Below are positions 25,409 to 34,089 of a stretch of 64,000 nucleotides of DNA, piece after piece (position 1 is the stretch's first letter; every line of letters begins with the position of its first letter). This DNA is from Halorubrum salsamenti (GTDB taxonomy: Archaea; Halobacteriota; Halobacteria; Halobacteriales; Haloferacaceae), in contig NZ_VCNL01000006.1 in assembly GCF_007671685.1 (NCBI RefSeq), forward strand, positions 1 through 64,000, read 5' to 3'. A model generated the notes under the pieces. The model searched no databases. It was given only the letters and a program-made list of their open reading frames with translations, and was not told the DNA's origin. A program made the translations under genes and the position numbers.

Positions 25409-27397
25409 ATGACGAGGCAGGTCAGTCGGCGAGAGCTGCTCGCCGGAACGGGGATCGCGGCCCTGAGCGCCGGCTGTCTCGGCCGCACGCGGAACATCGC
25501 CGGACGCGACCGACCCTCCCAGCTGACCCTCGAGATCAACGCCCCGCCCGCCGACAGGGACCCCAACGCGATCCGGATCGCCAGACATCTCGCGGAGAAC
25601 CTGGACGCGGTGGGCGTCGACGCCCGGATCAGCACCCTCGGGCAGACCGACCTCCGGCGGAAGGTGCTCATCAACCACAACTTCGACGTGTACGTCGGCC
25701 AGTTCCGGGAGGCGGAGCCGTTCGATCCGGACGCGATGTACGGGTTCACTCACTCGCGGTTCGTCGCGGAGGCGGGCTGGCAGAACCCGTTCGGGTTCAC
25801 CGACATCAACGGCGTCGACGAGCTGCTCGCGAGCCAGCGCCGTGCGGAGGGTGACGATCGACGCGAGGCCGTGGCGGACCTCCAGCGGACTCTCGGCGAG
25901 CTGCAGCCGTTCACCGTCGTCGCGTTCCCCGACCCGCTTACGGCGGTCCGCGAGGACCGGTTCGAGAACTGGACGAACCGCCAGCCGCTGTCGGTCGGGG
26001 GGCTGCTCGGCTTGGAGCGCTCCGACGCGGCGGGCGGGGACGCGGACGGGAATACGACCGAAAGCGGAGACGAGACCGTCGACGGCGGCACCAACGAGAC
26101 GGCCGGCAGCGACGGGACTGCAGACGGCGGCAACGAGACCACCGACGGCAACGAGACCGAGGGCGGGCTGATCGACGACAACCCGCTCACGGACGGCGAC
26201 GAGGCGGGAGACGCCGCGACCCTCCGATTGGTGACGACCGACGAGCGCATCACCCAGAACTGGAACCCGATCGCCGCCGAGTACCGGCGCTACGGCACGT
26301 TCACCTCCCTGTTGTACGACCGGCTCGCGCTGGTCGACGACGGGGAGGTGATCCCGTGGCTCGCCGCCGACTGGAAGCGGGTCGGCGACGCGGGGATCGA
26401 GATCTCGCTGCGGGAGGCCGACTGGCACGACGGGGAGCCGGTGACGACCGAAGACGTCGCGTTCACCTACGAGTTCCTCAGGGACACCTCGATGGGAACG
26501 ACCGAGTCGCCGGTGCCGACGCCGACGTTCCGCGGCCGTGTCTCAGCCGTCGAGTCGGCGACCGCCGTCGACGAGACGACCGTCCGACTGACGCTCGACG
26601 ATGTCAACGGCGCGGTCGGGGTGCGCGCCCTCCAAGTGCCGATCCTCCCGAAGCACGTCTGGGAGGAGCGAACCGGGATGGCGACGATCGCCGGGTTCGA
26701 GTTCGACGCGGAGACGACCGAGGCCGTGGTGACGAACAACGAGAACCCGATCGGGAGCGGTCCGGTGCGCTTCGTCGAGGCCTCCCCCGAGGAGTCGGTC
26801 GCCTTCGAGCGCAACCCGGACCACTTCCTCGTGCGCTCGGCCGACGGGAATAGGTCGGCCGGTGACACGGCGGATCCGCTCGCGGGGATCCCCGAGCGGT
26901 TCCGCGGGAAGCCGGCGTTCGATCGACTGGAGATCGAGGTGATGGGATCGGACGTCGCGGCGGTGCAGGCGGTCGGTGACGGGCGCGCGGACGCGACCGT
27001 CTCGAACCTCGGACCGGACTCCGTCCCGCGGATCGGACGCGAGGCCGACGCGCGGCTCGTCACGGGCCAATCCGGCGGATTCTACCACGTCGGGTACAAC
27101 ACCCGTCGGGCACCGCTGTCGAACCCCCGGTTCCGCGCGGTCCTCGCGTCGCTGATCGACAAGCGAACGCTCGTCGACGCCGCGTTCGACGGGTACGCCG
27201 AGCCCGCCGCCTCGCCGCTCGCCGCCACCCCGGAGTGGGTCCCCTCGGACCTCCTGTGGGAGGATCGCGAGGCGGATCCCGTCCATCCGTTCGTCGGCGA
27301 GTCCGGATCGCTCGACGCCGAGACGGCCCGCGATCGGCTCCGCGAGGCCGGGTACCGGTTCGACGAGGAGGGGCAGCTGCTCGCGCCGGGGAGATGA
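25409..27397 (+). CDS. Oligopeptide-type ABC substrate-binding lipoprotein with apparently permuted domain order
   Basis: 662 residues with a lipobox (LSAGC, Cys23) after an RR-containing signal (MTRQVSRRELLAG). Residues about 37-200 correspond to the C-terminal segment of family-5 solute-binding proteins: LTLEIN, a DPNAIRIARHLAENLDAVGV helix, FDVYVGQFREAEPFDPD, then the terminal helix pair and VVAFPDPLTAVRE. A Gly/Asn/Thr/Glu-rich linker (205-270) follows, and only then the family's N-terminal lobe (TLRLVTTDERITQNWNPIAA, LREADWHDGEPVTTEDVAFT), ending at LREAGYRFDEEGQL, where the canonical C-terminal segment would start. No permease or ATPase gene is adjacent. TATA: GATATACG, about 30 nt before the ATG. 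The stop overlaps the PAP2 start (ATGA). Confidence 0.85.
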   Translation: MTRQVSRRELLAGTGIAALSAGCLGRTRNIAGRDRPSQLTLEINAPPADRDPNAIRIARHLAENLDAVGVDARISTLGQTDLRRKVLINHNFDVYVGQFREAEPFDPDAMYGFTHSRFVAEAGWQNPFGFTDINGVDELLASQRRAEGDDRREAVADLQRTLGELQPFTVVAFPDPLTAVREDRFENWTNRQPLSVGGLLGLERSDAAGGDADGNTTESGDETVDGGTNETAGSDGTADGGNETTDGNETEGGLIDDNPLTDGDEAGDAATLRLVTTDERITQNWNPIAAEYRRYGTFTSLLYDRLALVDDGEVIPWLAADWKRVGDAGIEISLREADWHDGEPVTTEDVAFTYEFLRDTSMGTTESPVPTPTFRGRVSAVESATAVDETTVRLTLDDVNGAVGVRALQVPILPKHVWEERTGMATIAGFEFDAETTEAVVTNNENPIGSGPVRFVEASPEESVAFERNPDHFLVRSADGNRSAGDTADPLAGIPERFRGKPAFDRLEIEVMGSDVAAVQAVGDGRADATVSNLGPDSVPRIGREADARLVTGQSGGFYHVGYNTRRAPLSNPRFRAVLASLIDKRTLVDAAFDGYAEPAASPLAATPEWVPSDLLWEDREADPVHPFVGESGSLDAETARDRLREAGYRFDEEGQLLAPGR

Positions 27398-28224
27398 GCC
27401 CGCTCCTGTCGGTCGTGAGTTCGCTCGCGCTGTGGGTGGGCTCGGCCCTGCTCGTCGCGAGCGTCGCCATCATCGGACCCCGGCGGCTGTACGCGCTCTG
27501 GGACGACCTCCGCGACCGGCTGTGGGAGATTCGGAAGCCCCTCGCCGCGCTCGTGGTGGTGCTGATCGCGAGCGCGATCGGTCGGGGCTCCCTGCAGACG
27601 GTCTCGGAGCTGTTCGGGCTCCAGCTGACGTGGGCCATCTACGCGCTGGAGGGGAACTTCGTCGCGTGGGTGCAGGCGACGTTCGGCTCTCCCCGGCTGA
27701 CGATGTACTTCTCGTCGGTGTACGTGTACGGGTACGTGTTCCTGCTCGCGTTCCCGTTCCTCGCGTACCTGGCCCTCCCGCGGACGACGACCGTGAAGCG
27801 GCTCGTCGTCGCGTACGCGCTCAACTACGCGATCGGGCTCGTGTTGTACACCGTCGTGTTCGCGTACGGACCGCGAAACGTCATGCCCGACATGGTGACG
27901 TCGCTGCTTTTCACCCACAACCCGGAGTTCATGGCGCTAACCGGTGAGGTGAACGAGCCCACGAACGTCTTCCCCTCGCTGCACACGTCGCTGTCGGTGA
28001 CCGTCGGGACGTTCGCGGTCCTGACCCGGCGAGAGTACCCGCTGTGGACGCCGATCGCCGCGTGGCTCGCGACGAGCGTGGTGATCGCGACGATGTACCT
28101 CGGGATCCACTGGCTCACGGACGTGATCGCCGGGACCGCGCTCGCGCTCGGCGCGGTGTCCCTGTCGTATCGGCTCGTCGACGGGGAGGGGGAGGTCGAA
28201 AACGACGTCGGCAGCGAGGAGTGA
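27394..28224 (+). CDS. PAP2-family membrane phosphatase / lipid phosphotransferase
   Basis: A 276-residue integral membrane protein with about six hydrophobic segments. The PAP2 active-site blocks are present: PSLHTSLSVTVG (the histidine that donates a proton) and GIHWLTDVIAGTAL (the nucleophilic histidine with its aspartate). The form resembles the inositol-phosphorylceramide-synthase-like branch of PAP2, enzymes that act on lipid phosphates; the substrate here is unknown. The ATG at 27394 overlaps the stop of the substrate-binding lipoprotein by four bases, so the two are co-translated. It ends 27 nt from the convergent dsbA-like gene. Confidence 0.88.
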   Translation: MSPLLSVVSSLALWVGSALLVASVAIIGPRRLYALWDDLRDRLWEIRKPLAALVVVLIASAIGRGSLQTVSELFGLQLTWAIYALEGNFVAWVQATFGSPRLTMYFSSVYVYGYVFLLAFPFLAYLALPRTTTVKRLVVAYALNYAIGLVLYTVVFAYGPRNVMPDMVTSLLFTHNPEFMALTGEVNEPTNVFPSLHTSLSVTVGTFAVLTRREYPLWTPIAAWLATSVVIATMYLGIHWLTDVIAGTALALGAVSLSYRLVDGEGEVENDVGSEE

Positions 28225-28251
28225 GCGGTTCCCAGTTGAAATCGGGGTGAC

Positions 28252-28917
28252 CTACCCCTCGACGAGTCGTTCGAGCTGCTCCGGCGGCACCGCACCGCGC
28301 GCGGCGTGGCCGTCGTACGCGAACGTCGGGACGCCGGAGACCCCGCGCTCCCGCGCCGCGGTGAACAGGTCGGTGACGCGGTCGCGGAGGTCGTCGTCCG
28401 CGAGCGCCTCGTCGACGACGCCGGGGTCGAGCCCGTCAACGCTCTCCGCGATGTCAGCAAGTACCTCGCCGTCCCCGATGTCGCGGCCGTCCTGCCACAG
28501 GGCGGCGAAGATCGCCTCGTCGAACGCGAGCCACGACTCGGGCGCGGTCTCTCGGACGTGCACCGAGACGGTCTGCGCCGGGAGCGAGTCCACGTCGGTT
28601 CTGAGCTCCTGTGCCATCTCGGCGTCGTACTCGTCCTGTAAGCGGCGGACGTTCTCGCGGGCCTGCTCGTAGTACTCCTCGTCTTTCCCGTTGTCCACGG
28701 AGTCGTCGATCTCGCCGTCCGGACCGCGCTGACCCGCCCGGAGATCGAACGGATGCCAGTCGATCGCGAGCGGCTCCTCGCGCGTCTCCTGATACCGCGC
28801 GAGCGACTGCCGGCCCAGGTAGCAGAACGGGCAGACGTAGTCGGAGTAGACGGTGATCGACTCTGTCGCGTCGGAAGCCGGTCCCTCCGCGTCGTCCGCG
28901 GCGTCGGTGTTCGACAT
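28252..28917 (-). CDS. DsbA/FrnE-type dithiol-disulfide oxidoreductase
   Basis: 221 residues in the thioredoxin superfamily. The active site is Cys29-Pro-Phe-Cys32 in [12 protein letters not shown], and the cis-proline loop is [12 protein letters not shown] near 195. A helical insertion lies between them, as in DsbA/FrnE proteins. There is no signal peptide, so it is predicted to be cytoplasmic, unlike periplasmic DsbA. The ATG at 28917 ([16 protein letters not shown]) starts an acidic lead typical of halophiles; in-frame upstream codons overlap the promoter of the divergent thiD gene. Confidence 0.9.
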   Translation of the reverse strand: MSNTDAADDAEGPASDATESITVYSDYVCPFCYLGRQSLARYQETREEPLAIDWHPFDLRAGQRGPDGEIDDSVDNGKDEEYYEQARENVRRLQDEYDAEMAQELRTDVDSLPAQTVSVHVRETAPESWLAFDEAIFAALWQDGRDIGDGEVLADIAESVDGLDPGVVDEALADDDLRDRVTDLFTAARERGVSGVPTFAYDGHAARGAVPPEQLERLVEG

Positions 28918-28971
28918 ACCGTCGGTTCGGCCGCGAGGGGCAAAGGCCGTTCGGCGTCGGCGATCGCCACG

Positions 28972-28983
28972 GTTTAAGATAAC
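28972..28983 (+). promoter_or_regulatory. TATA box of thiD
   Basis: GTTTAAGATAAC, whose first base is 31 nt before the ATG at 29003. The leader is too short to hold a TPP riboswitch, and none is visible. Confidence 0.65.
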
Positions 28984-29002
28984 TGAGTTATACCACCCAA
29001 GT

Positions 29003-29857
29003 ATGACAACCGCTCGAGACCGCGTTTCGCCGCCCGTCGCGCTCGCGATCGCCGGCAGCGACAGCGGCGGCGGGGCGGGGATACAGGCCGATCTGAAGGC
29101 GATGACCGCGCACGGCGTCTTCGGCGCGTCGGTCGTGACGGCGACGACCGCCCAGAACACCCGCGGCGTCCGCGACGTGCACGCGGTGCCGCCGGGACAC
29201 GTCGCGAGCCAGTGCGACGCCGTCGTCGACGACTTCGAGGTGGGCGCGGTCAAGACCGGGATGCTCGCCACGGCCGAGACGGTCGAGACGGTGACCGGGC
29301 TGGTCGCTGCGGTCGAGGCCCCGGTCGTCGTCGACCCGGTGATGGTCGCGGCGAGCGGCGACCGCCTGCTGTCGCCCGAGGCGGAGGCCGCCTACGAGGG
29401 GCTGATCGAGGCGGCGACGCTCGTCACGCCCAACGCCGACGAGGCCGAGGTGCTGGTCGACGCCCCGGTCGAGACGCCGGCAGACGCCGAGCGCGCGGGG
29501 CGAGAGCTGGTCGACGCGGGCGCCGACGCCGCGCTTATAAAAGGCGGTCACATCGACGACGGAGAGCGCGTGACCGACACGCTCGTGGTCGAGAGCGGGA
29601 GAGGAGACGGCGGAGCGGGTGACTCCGATTCGGCGATCGCGCTCCGGTTCGAGAACCCCCGCGTCGCGACCGACGCGACCCACGGCTCGGGCTGCGCGCT
29701 GTCGAGCGCGATCGCGGCCCGGCTGGCGCGCGGCGAGCCCCTCCGCGAGGCGGTCGCCGCCGCGGTCGACGGGATGGGAGCCGCGATCCGGCGCCGCTAC
29801 GACGTGGGCGAGGGTCCCGGCGCGGTGAACCCGACCGCGTTCGACGGGGGCGCGTAG
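29003..29857 (+). CDS. thiD: Hydroxymethylpyrimidine / phosphomethylpyrimidine kinase
   Basis: A 284-residue ribokinase-fold enzyme that phosphorylates HMP and HMP-P for thiamine synthesis. Family motifs: [15 protein letters not shown] at 18-32, [23 protein letters not shown] and the anion-hole sequence [15 protein letters not shown] with the catalytic aspartate. Archaeal ThiD is sometimes fused to a ThiN domain; here the protein ends after the kinase domain. It is transcribed alone, leaderless, and ends 15 nt from the convergent ZIP gene. Confidence 0.95.
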   Translation: MTTARDRVSPPVALAIAGSDSGGGAGIQADLKAMTAHGVFGASVVTATTAQNTRGVRDVHAVPPGHVASQCDAVVDDFEVGAVKTGMLATAETVETVTGLVAAVEAPVVVDPVMVAASGDRLLSPEAEAAYEGLIEAATLVTPNADEAEVLVDAPVETPADAERAGRELVDAGADAALIKGGHIDDGERVTDTLVVESGRGDGGAGDSDSAIALRFENPRVATDATHGSGCALSSAIAARLARGEPLREAVAAAVDGMGAAIRRRYDVGEGPGAVNPTAFDGGA

Positions 29858-29872
29858 CGGTTCCCTCTCCGG

Positions 29873-30670
29873 TCAGATGAAGTTGAGCGGCGCCATCAGC
29901 AGAGCGCCGAGCGCGATCCCGACGGCGAGCACCGGCTTTCCCCCGCCGGGCAGATCCCTCCCGGTTTCGAGCGCCTCGGGGATGAACTCGGAGAGCACGA
30001 GGTAGATCATCGCGCCGGCGGCGAAGCCGAAGCCGTACGGGAGGAACTCGCGGGCGTAGCGCACGAACGCGAACGCGACGACCGCGCCGATCGGCTGCGG
30101 CAGGCTGGAGAACACCGACCACCACACCATCTTCCACTTCGAGACGCCCATCGACCGCAGCGGGATGGAGATGGCGGTCCCCTCGGGCACGTTGTGGATC
30201 GAGATCGCGAGGGTCATGAACACCGCCAGAAGCGGCACGGTGAACCCGAACAGCTGCGTGCCGCCCTCCAGTCCGAGGTCCGCGAACGAGACGCCGACGG
30301 CGATTCCCTCCGGGAAGCTGTGGACCGTCAGGACGCCGAGGATCAGGACGAGCTTCTTGAAGTCGGCCTCCTCGTACTCCCGCGGGTCGATCTCGGCGTC
30401 CATCAGCACGTCGTGCGCGAGGACGACGAGGACCACCCCGGCGAGCATGCCGATCCCGATCTCCGTGGGCGTCCCCTCGGCGAGCCCCTCGTCGACGAGC
30501 CCGAACAGCGACGCCGCCACCATGATTCCGGAAGCGAACCCCCACAGCGCCACGTTGCCGCGGTCGCTGATCGTGTCGAAAAAGAAGAAGGGGAGCGCGC
30601 CGACGCCCGTCGCGAGCGCCGTGACGAGCCCCGCGACGAAGACGAAGGCGAACGCGTCGAGCGCGACCAT
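29873..30670 (-). CDS. ZIP-family metal ion transporter
   Basis: A 265-residue membrane protein with about eight transmembrane segments. The two ZIP metal-site helices are clear: VHSFPEGIAVGV and SIHNVPEGTAISIPL, each with the histidine and HxxPEG-type glutamate that form the binuclear site. ZIP proteins import zinc, iron or manganese into the cytoplasm; the specificity here is not determined. It is divergent from mutS across a 101-bp gap that holds a TATA box for each direction. Confidence 0.93.
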   Translation of the reverse strand: MVALDAFAFVFVAGLVTALATGVGALPFFFFDTISDRGNVALWGFASGIMVAASLFGLVDEGLAEGTPTEIGIGMLAGVVLVVLAHDVLMDAEIDPREYEEADFKKLVLILGVLTVHSFPEGIAVGVSFADLGLEGGTQLFGFTVPLLAVFMTLAISIHNVPEGTAISIPLRSMGVSKWKMVWWSVFSSLPQPIGAVVAFAFVRYAREFLPYGFGFAAGAMIYLVLSEFIPEALETGRDLPGGGKPVLAVGIALGALLMAPLNFI

Positions 30671-30696
30671 ATCGTTTGCCGGTTCGATCGGTCGGC

Positions 30697-30747
30697 ACTT
30701 AATAACCGGAGGCGATACCCATCGGGCGACACCCGTAGGGTTTTACC
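30697..30747. promoter_or_regulatory. Divergent promoters for the ZIP gene and mutS
   Basis: On the minus strand GGTTATTAAGTG (30697-30708) is 27 nt or more from the ZIP ATG at 30670. On the plus strand GGGTTTTACC (30738-30747) is 25 nt before the mutS ATG at 30772. Both genes should be leaderless or nearly so. Confidence 0.6.
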
Positions 30748-30771
30748 CGCCGACGGCGGGAGTACGGGTAT

Positions 30772-33603
30772 ATGCCAACGGGGATCGTCGGGGAGTTCCT
30801 CGATCTCAAGGCGGAGACCGACGCGGACGTCCTCGCGATGCAGTGCGGCGACTTCTACGAGTTCTTCGCGGACGACGCCGAACTGGTCGCCGACGAGTTG
30901 GACCTCACCGTCTCGCAGAAGTCCTCGCACGGCTCGTCGTACCCGATGGCGGGCGTGCCGCTCTCCGAGCTGACCCCCTACGTGAAGGCGCTCGTCGAGC
31001 GCGGCTACCGCGTCGCCGTCGCCGACCAGTACGAGACCGACGACGGCCACGCCCGCGAGATCACCCGGGTCGTCACGCCCGGCACCCTCCTCGAGACCGC
31101 CGACGACGACGCGCGATACCTCGCGGCGGTCGTCCGCGAGGGGGACGGGCCGGGCGCTGGCGCGTCGGCGACCGAAGGCGACGAGGCGGGCGGTCCCTAC
31201 GGGCTCGCGCTCGCCGACGTGACCACGGGCCGGTTCCTCGTCACCGAGGTCGAGACCGCCGGCGACCTCCGTGCGGAGCTGTACCGGTTCGACCCCGCGG
31301 AGGTGCTCCCCGGGCCGCGCGTCCGCAACGACGACGGGCTACTCGGGGCGGTCCGGGAGGACCTGTCGGGGTCCGTCTCCGTCTTCGACGCGGAGGCGTT
31401 CGCGCCGGGGCGCGCGAACCACGCGGTCCGCGATCAGTTCGGCCGGGAGACCGCCGACAGCGTCGGGATCGACTCCGATCTGGCGCTGCGCGCGGCGGGC
31501 GCGGTCCTCGGCTACGTCGAGGAGACCGGCGCGGGCGTGCTGGCGTCGATCACCCGGCTCACCGCCTACGGCGACGACGACCACGTCGCCGTCGACGCCA
31601 CGACCCAGCGCAACCTCGAACTCACCGAGACGATGCGCGGCGAGGGCGAGGGGTCGCTGTTCGAGACGATCGATCACACCGTCACGGCCGCCGGCGGTCG
31701 CCTCCTCCGGGAGTGGCTCACCCGCCCGCGGCGGGATCGCGGGGAGCTCGATCGCCGGCTCGACGCCGTTGAAGCGCTCGCGTCGGCGGCGCTCGCGCGC
31801 GATCGCCTGCGCGAGACGCTCGGCGACGCGTACGACCTCGAACGGCTCGCCGCGCGGGCGACGAGCGGGAGCGCGGGCGCGCGAGAACTCCTCTCGGTGC
31901 GGGACTCGCTCGCGCTGGTGCCCGCGCTCGTCGACGCCGTGTCCGGGACCGCGCTCGCCGACTCCCCGGTCGCCGCGGTGCTGGAGCGGATCGACCGCGA
32001 GCGCGCCGCGACCCTCCACGACGAGCTCGCGGACGCGCTCGCGGAGGACCCGCCGAAGACGAAGACGCAGGGCGGGCTGCTCCGGAAGGGATACGACGAC
32101 GAGCTCGACGAGCTGATCGCGAGCCACGAGGAGGCGAACGAGTGGCTCGACACGCTCGCGGAGCGCGAGAAGCGGCAGTACGGCCTGAGCCACGTCACCG
32201 TCGACCGCAACAAGACGGACGGCTACTACATCCAGGTCGGCAAGTCCGCGGCCGACGGGGTCCCCGAACACTACCGCGAGATCAAGACGCTGAAGAACTC
32301 GAAGCGGTTCGTCACCGACGAGTTAGAGGAGCGGGAACGCGAGGTGCTCCGGCTGGAGGAGGCCCGCGGCGACCTGGAGTACGAGCTGTTCGAGGAGCTC
32401 CGCGAGCGGGTCGCCGCCGACGCCGAACTCTTACAGGACGTGGGACGGGCGGTCGCCGAGATCGACGCGCTCGCGTCGCTGGCGACCCACGCCGCCGGCA
32501 ACGACTGGACCCGTCCCGAACTCTCCGACGAGCGCCGGCTCGACGTGGAGGCCGGCCGCCACCCGGTCGTCGAGCGGACGACCGACTTCGTGCCGAACGA
32601 CCTCCGGCTCGACGGGGAGCGCGGCTTCCTCATCGTCACCGGTCCGAACATGAGCGGGAAGTCGACGTACATGCGGCAGGCGGCGCTGATCCAACTGCTC
32701 GCGCAGGCGGGCTCGTTCGTCCCCGCGCGGGCGGCCGCGGTCGGGCTCGTCGACGGGATCTACACCCGCGTGGGCGCGCTCGACGAGCTGGCGCAGGGGC
32801 GCTCGACGTTCATGGTCGAGATGCAGGAGCTGTCGAACATCCTCCACTCGGCGACCGCCGACTCCCTCGTCATCCTCGACGAGGTCGGCCGCGGCACCGC
32901 CACCTACGACGGGATCTCGATCGCGTGGGCCGCGACCGAGTACCTCCACAACGAGGTGCGCGCGCGCACCCTCTTCGCCACGCACTACCACGAGCTGACG
33001 ACGCTGGCCGACCACCTCCCCCGGGTCGCCAACGTCCACGTCGCAGTCGACGAGCGCGACGGCGAGGTGACGTTCCTCCGGACCGTCCGCGACGGCCCGA
33101 CGAACCGGTCGTACGGGGTCCACGTCGCCGACCTCGCGGGCGTGCCGGAGCCAGTCGTCTCCCGCGCCGACACGGTGCTCGACCGGCTCCGCGAGGAGAA
33201 GGCGATCGAGGCGAAGGGCGGGTCACGGGGCGGAAGCGGCGAGCGCGGGACCCCCACCGGCGCCGCCGACGGCGACACGCGACAGGTCGTCTTCGACCTC
33301 TCGTCGGGATCGTTCGCGCAAGGCGGCGACGCCGGATCGACGGAGGCCGGCGCCCCAGACTCCGAAGGAGGTCGAAACGGAACGGCCCGGGGGGCGGCAT
33401 CAGACGGCCCCAGCGGGACCGCGGGATCCGCGGGGACCGCAGGGGCCGCGGAAAACGCTGGAACCGCAGAGACCGACCGGCTCGACCCCGAAACCCGCGC
33501 CGTGATCGAGGAACTGGCCGACGTCGACGTGGCGGAGACCGCACCGGTGGAGCTGCTGTCGCGGGTCCAGGAGTGGCAAGCGCGGCTCGACGAGAACCGC
33601 TGA
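30772..33603 (+). CDS. mutS: DNA mismatch recognition ATPase MutS
   Basis: 943 residues, longer than typical bacterial MutS (about 850). The mismatch-reading motif is intact: GDFYEFF with Phe28 and Glu30. The ATPase end carries TGPNMSGKSTYMRQ (about 623-636), SLVILDEVGRGTATYDG and FATHYHEL. The extra length is a Gly/Ala/Ser/Thr-rich disordered stretch of roughly 100 residues (33215-33470) between the ATPase and a C-terminal acidic helical tail (LDPETRAVIEELADVDVAET). No mutL follows; the next gene is sepF. Its role is mismatch repair, assuming it works with a MutL encoded elsewhere. Confidence 0.96.
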   Translation: MPTGIVGEFLDLKAETDADVLAMQCGDFYEFFADDAELVADELDLTVSQKSSHGSSYPMAGVPLSELTPYVKALVERGYRVAVADQYETDDGHAREITRVVTPGTLLETADDDARYLAAVVREGDGPGAGASATEGDEAGGPYGLALADVTTGRFLVTEVETAGDLRAELYRFDPAEVLPGPRVRNDDGLLGAVREDLSGSVSVFDAEAFAPGRANHAVRDQFGRETADSVGIDSDLALRAAGAVLGYVEETGAGVLASITRLTAYGDDDHVAVDATTQRNLELTETMRGEGEGSLFETIDHTVTAAGGRLLREWLTRPRRDRGELDRRLDAVEALASAALARDRLRETLGDAYDLERLAARATSGSAGARELLSVRDSLALVPALVDAVSGTALADSPVAAVLERIDRERAATLHDELADALAEDPPKTKTQGGLLRKGYDDELDELIASHEEANEWLDTLAEREKRQYGLSHVTVDRNKTDGYYIQVGKSAADGVPEHYREIKTLKNSKRFVTDELEEREREVLRLEEARGDLEYELFEELRERVAADAELLQDVGRAVAEIDALASLATHAAGNDWTRPELSDERRLDVEAGRHPVVERTTDFVPNDLRLDGERGFLIVTGPNMSGKSTYMRQAALIQLLAQAGSFVPARAAAVGLVDGIYTRVGALDELAQGRSTFMVEMQELSNILHSATADSLVILDEVGRGTATYDGISIAWAATEYLHNEVRARTLFATHYHELTTLADHLPRVANVHVAVDERDGEVTFLRTVRDGPTNRSYGVHVADLAGVPEPVVSRADTVLDRLREEKAIEAKGGSRGGSGERGTPTGAADGDTRQVVFDLSSGSFAQGGDAGSTEAGAPDSEGGRNGTARGAASDGPSGTAGSAGTAGAAENAGTAETDRLDPETRAVIEELADVDVAETAPVELLSRVQEWQARLDENR

Positions 33604-33664
33604 CGACCGGCGCGACGCAGCGTCTGACGTAAGAACTAATGTCCGACCTCGTCGTGTGGTGTGT

Positions 33665-34015
33665 ATGGGCATTATGAGCAAGATCCTCGGCGGTGGCGGA
33701 AACCGCTCCGTCGACGACTACGTCGAGCTCGACCTCGACGACTTCGCCGAGGCGCACGCCGACACAGGGATGCAGGTACACATCGCGGAGATCGGTGACC
33801 AGGGCGACGTGATCCCGATCAAAGACGCCGTCTACGACGGCGACTTCGTTATCGCCGACATCACCCGTCACTCCACGTCGGACCGGACGATCGAGCACAT
33901 CATCGACGAGCTGCGGCAGGTCGCCCAAGAGGTCGACGGCGACATCGTCCAGAAGGGCGACGACCAGATCGTCGTCACGCCGACCGGCGTGAGCATCTCG
34001 AGAAAGAAACTGTAG
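33665..34015 (+). CDS. sepF: Cell-division protein SepF
   Basis: 116 residues. It opens with a short amphipathic membrane-targeting sequence (MGIMSKILGGGG), then YVELDLDDF, followed by the SepF core (IPIKDAVYDGDFVIADITRH, TIEHIIDELRQVAQEVDGDI, VTPTGVSISRKKL). In haloarchaea SepF anchors FtsZ to the membrane and is essential for division. The ATG at 33665 is preferred because it keeps the conserved MGIMSK start; ATG 33674 would shorten the anchor. It is monocistronic, 61 nt after mutS. Confidence 0.94.
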   Translation: MGIMSKILGGGGNRSVDDYVELDLDDFAEAHADTGMQVHIAEIGDQGDVIPIKDAVYDGDFVIADITRHSTSDRTIEHIIDELRQVAQEVDGDIVQKGDDQIVVTPTGVSISRKKL

Positions 34016-34089
34016 GGAAAATCCGGTCCGGCGCCGCACCGCGGGCGAACCGTGTGTTATATGCCCGTCTCGCGCCCACGTACGACCGA

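Noticed and set aside
24355-25749. Minus-strand open frame of 464 codons
   Set aside because: It overlaps a membrane protein and the start of the binding lipoprotein on the plus strand; the translation is Arg/Asp/Glu low complexity typical of a shadow.
28918-29002. TPP riboswitch upstream of thiD
   Set aside because: The TATA box leaves essentially no leader, so there is no room for an aptamer.
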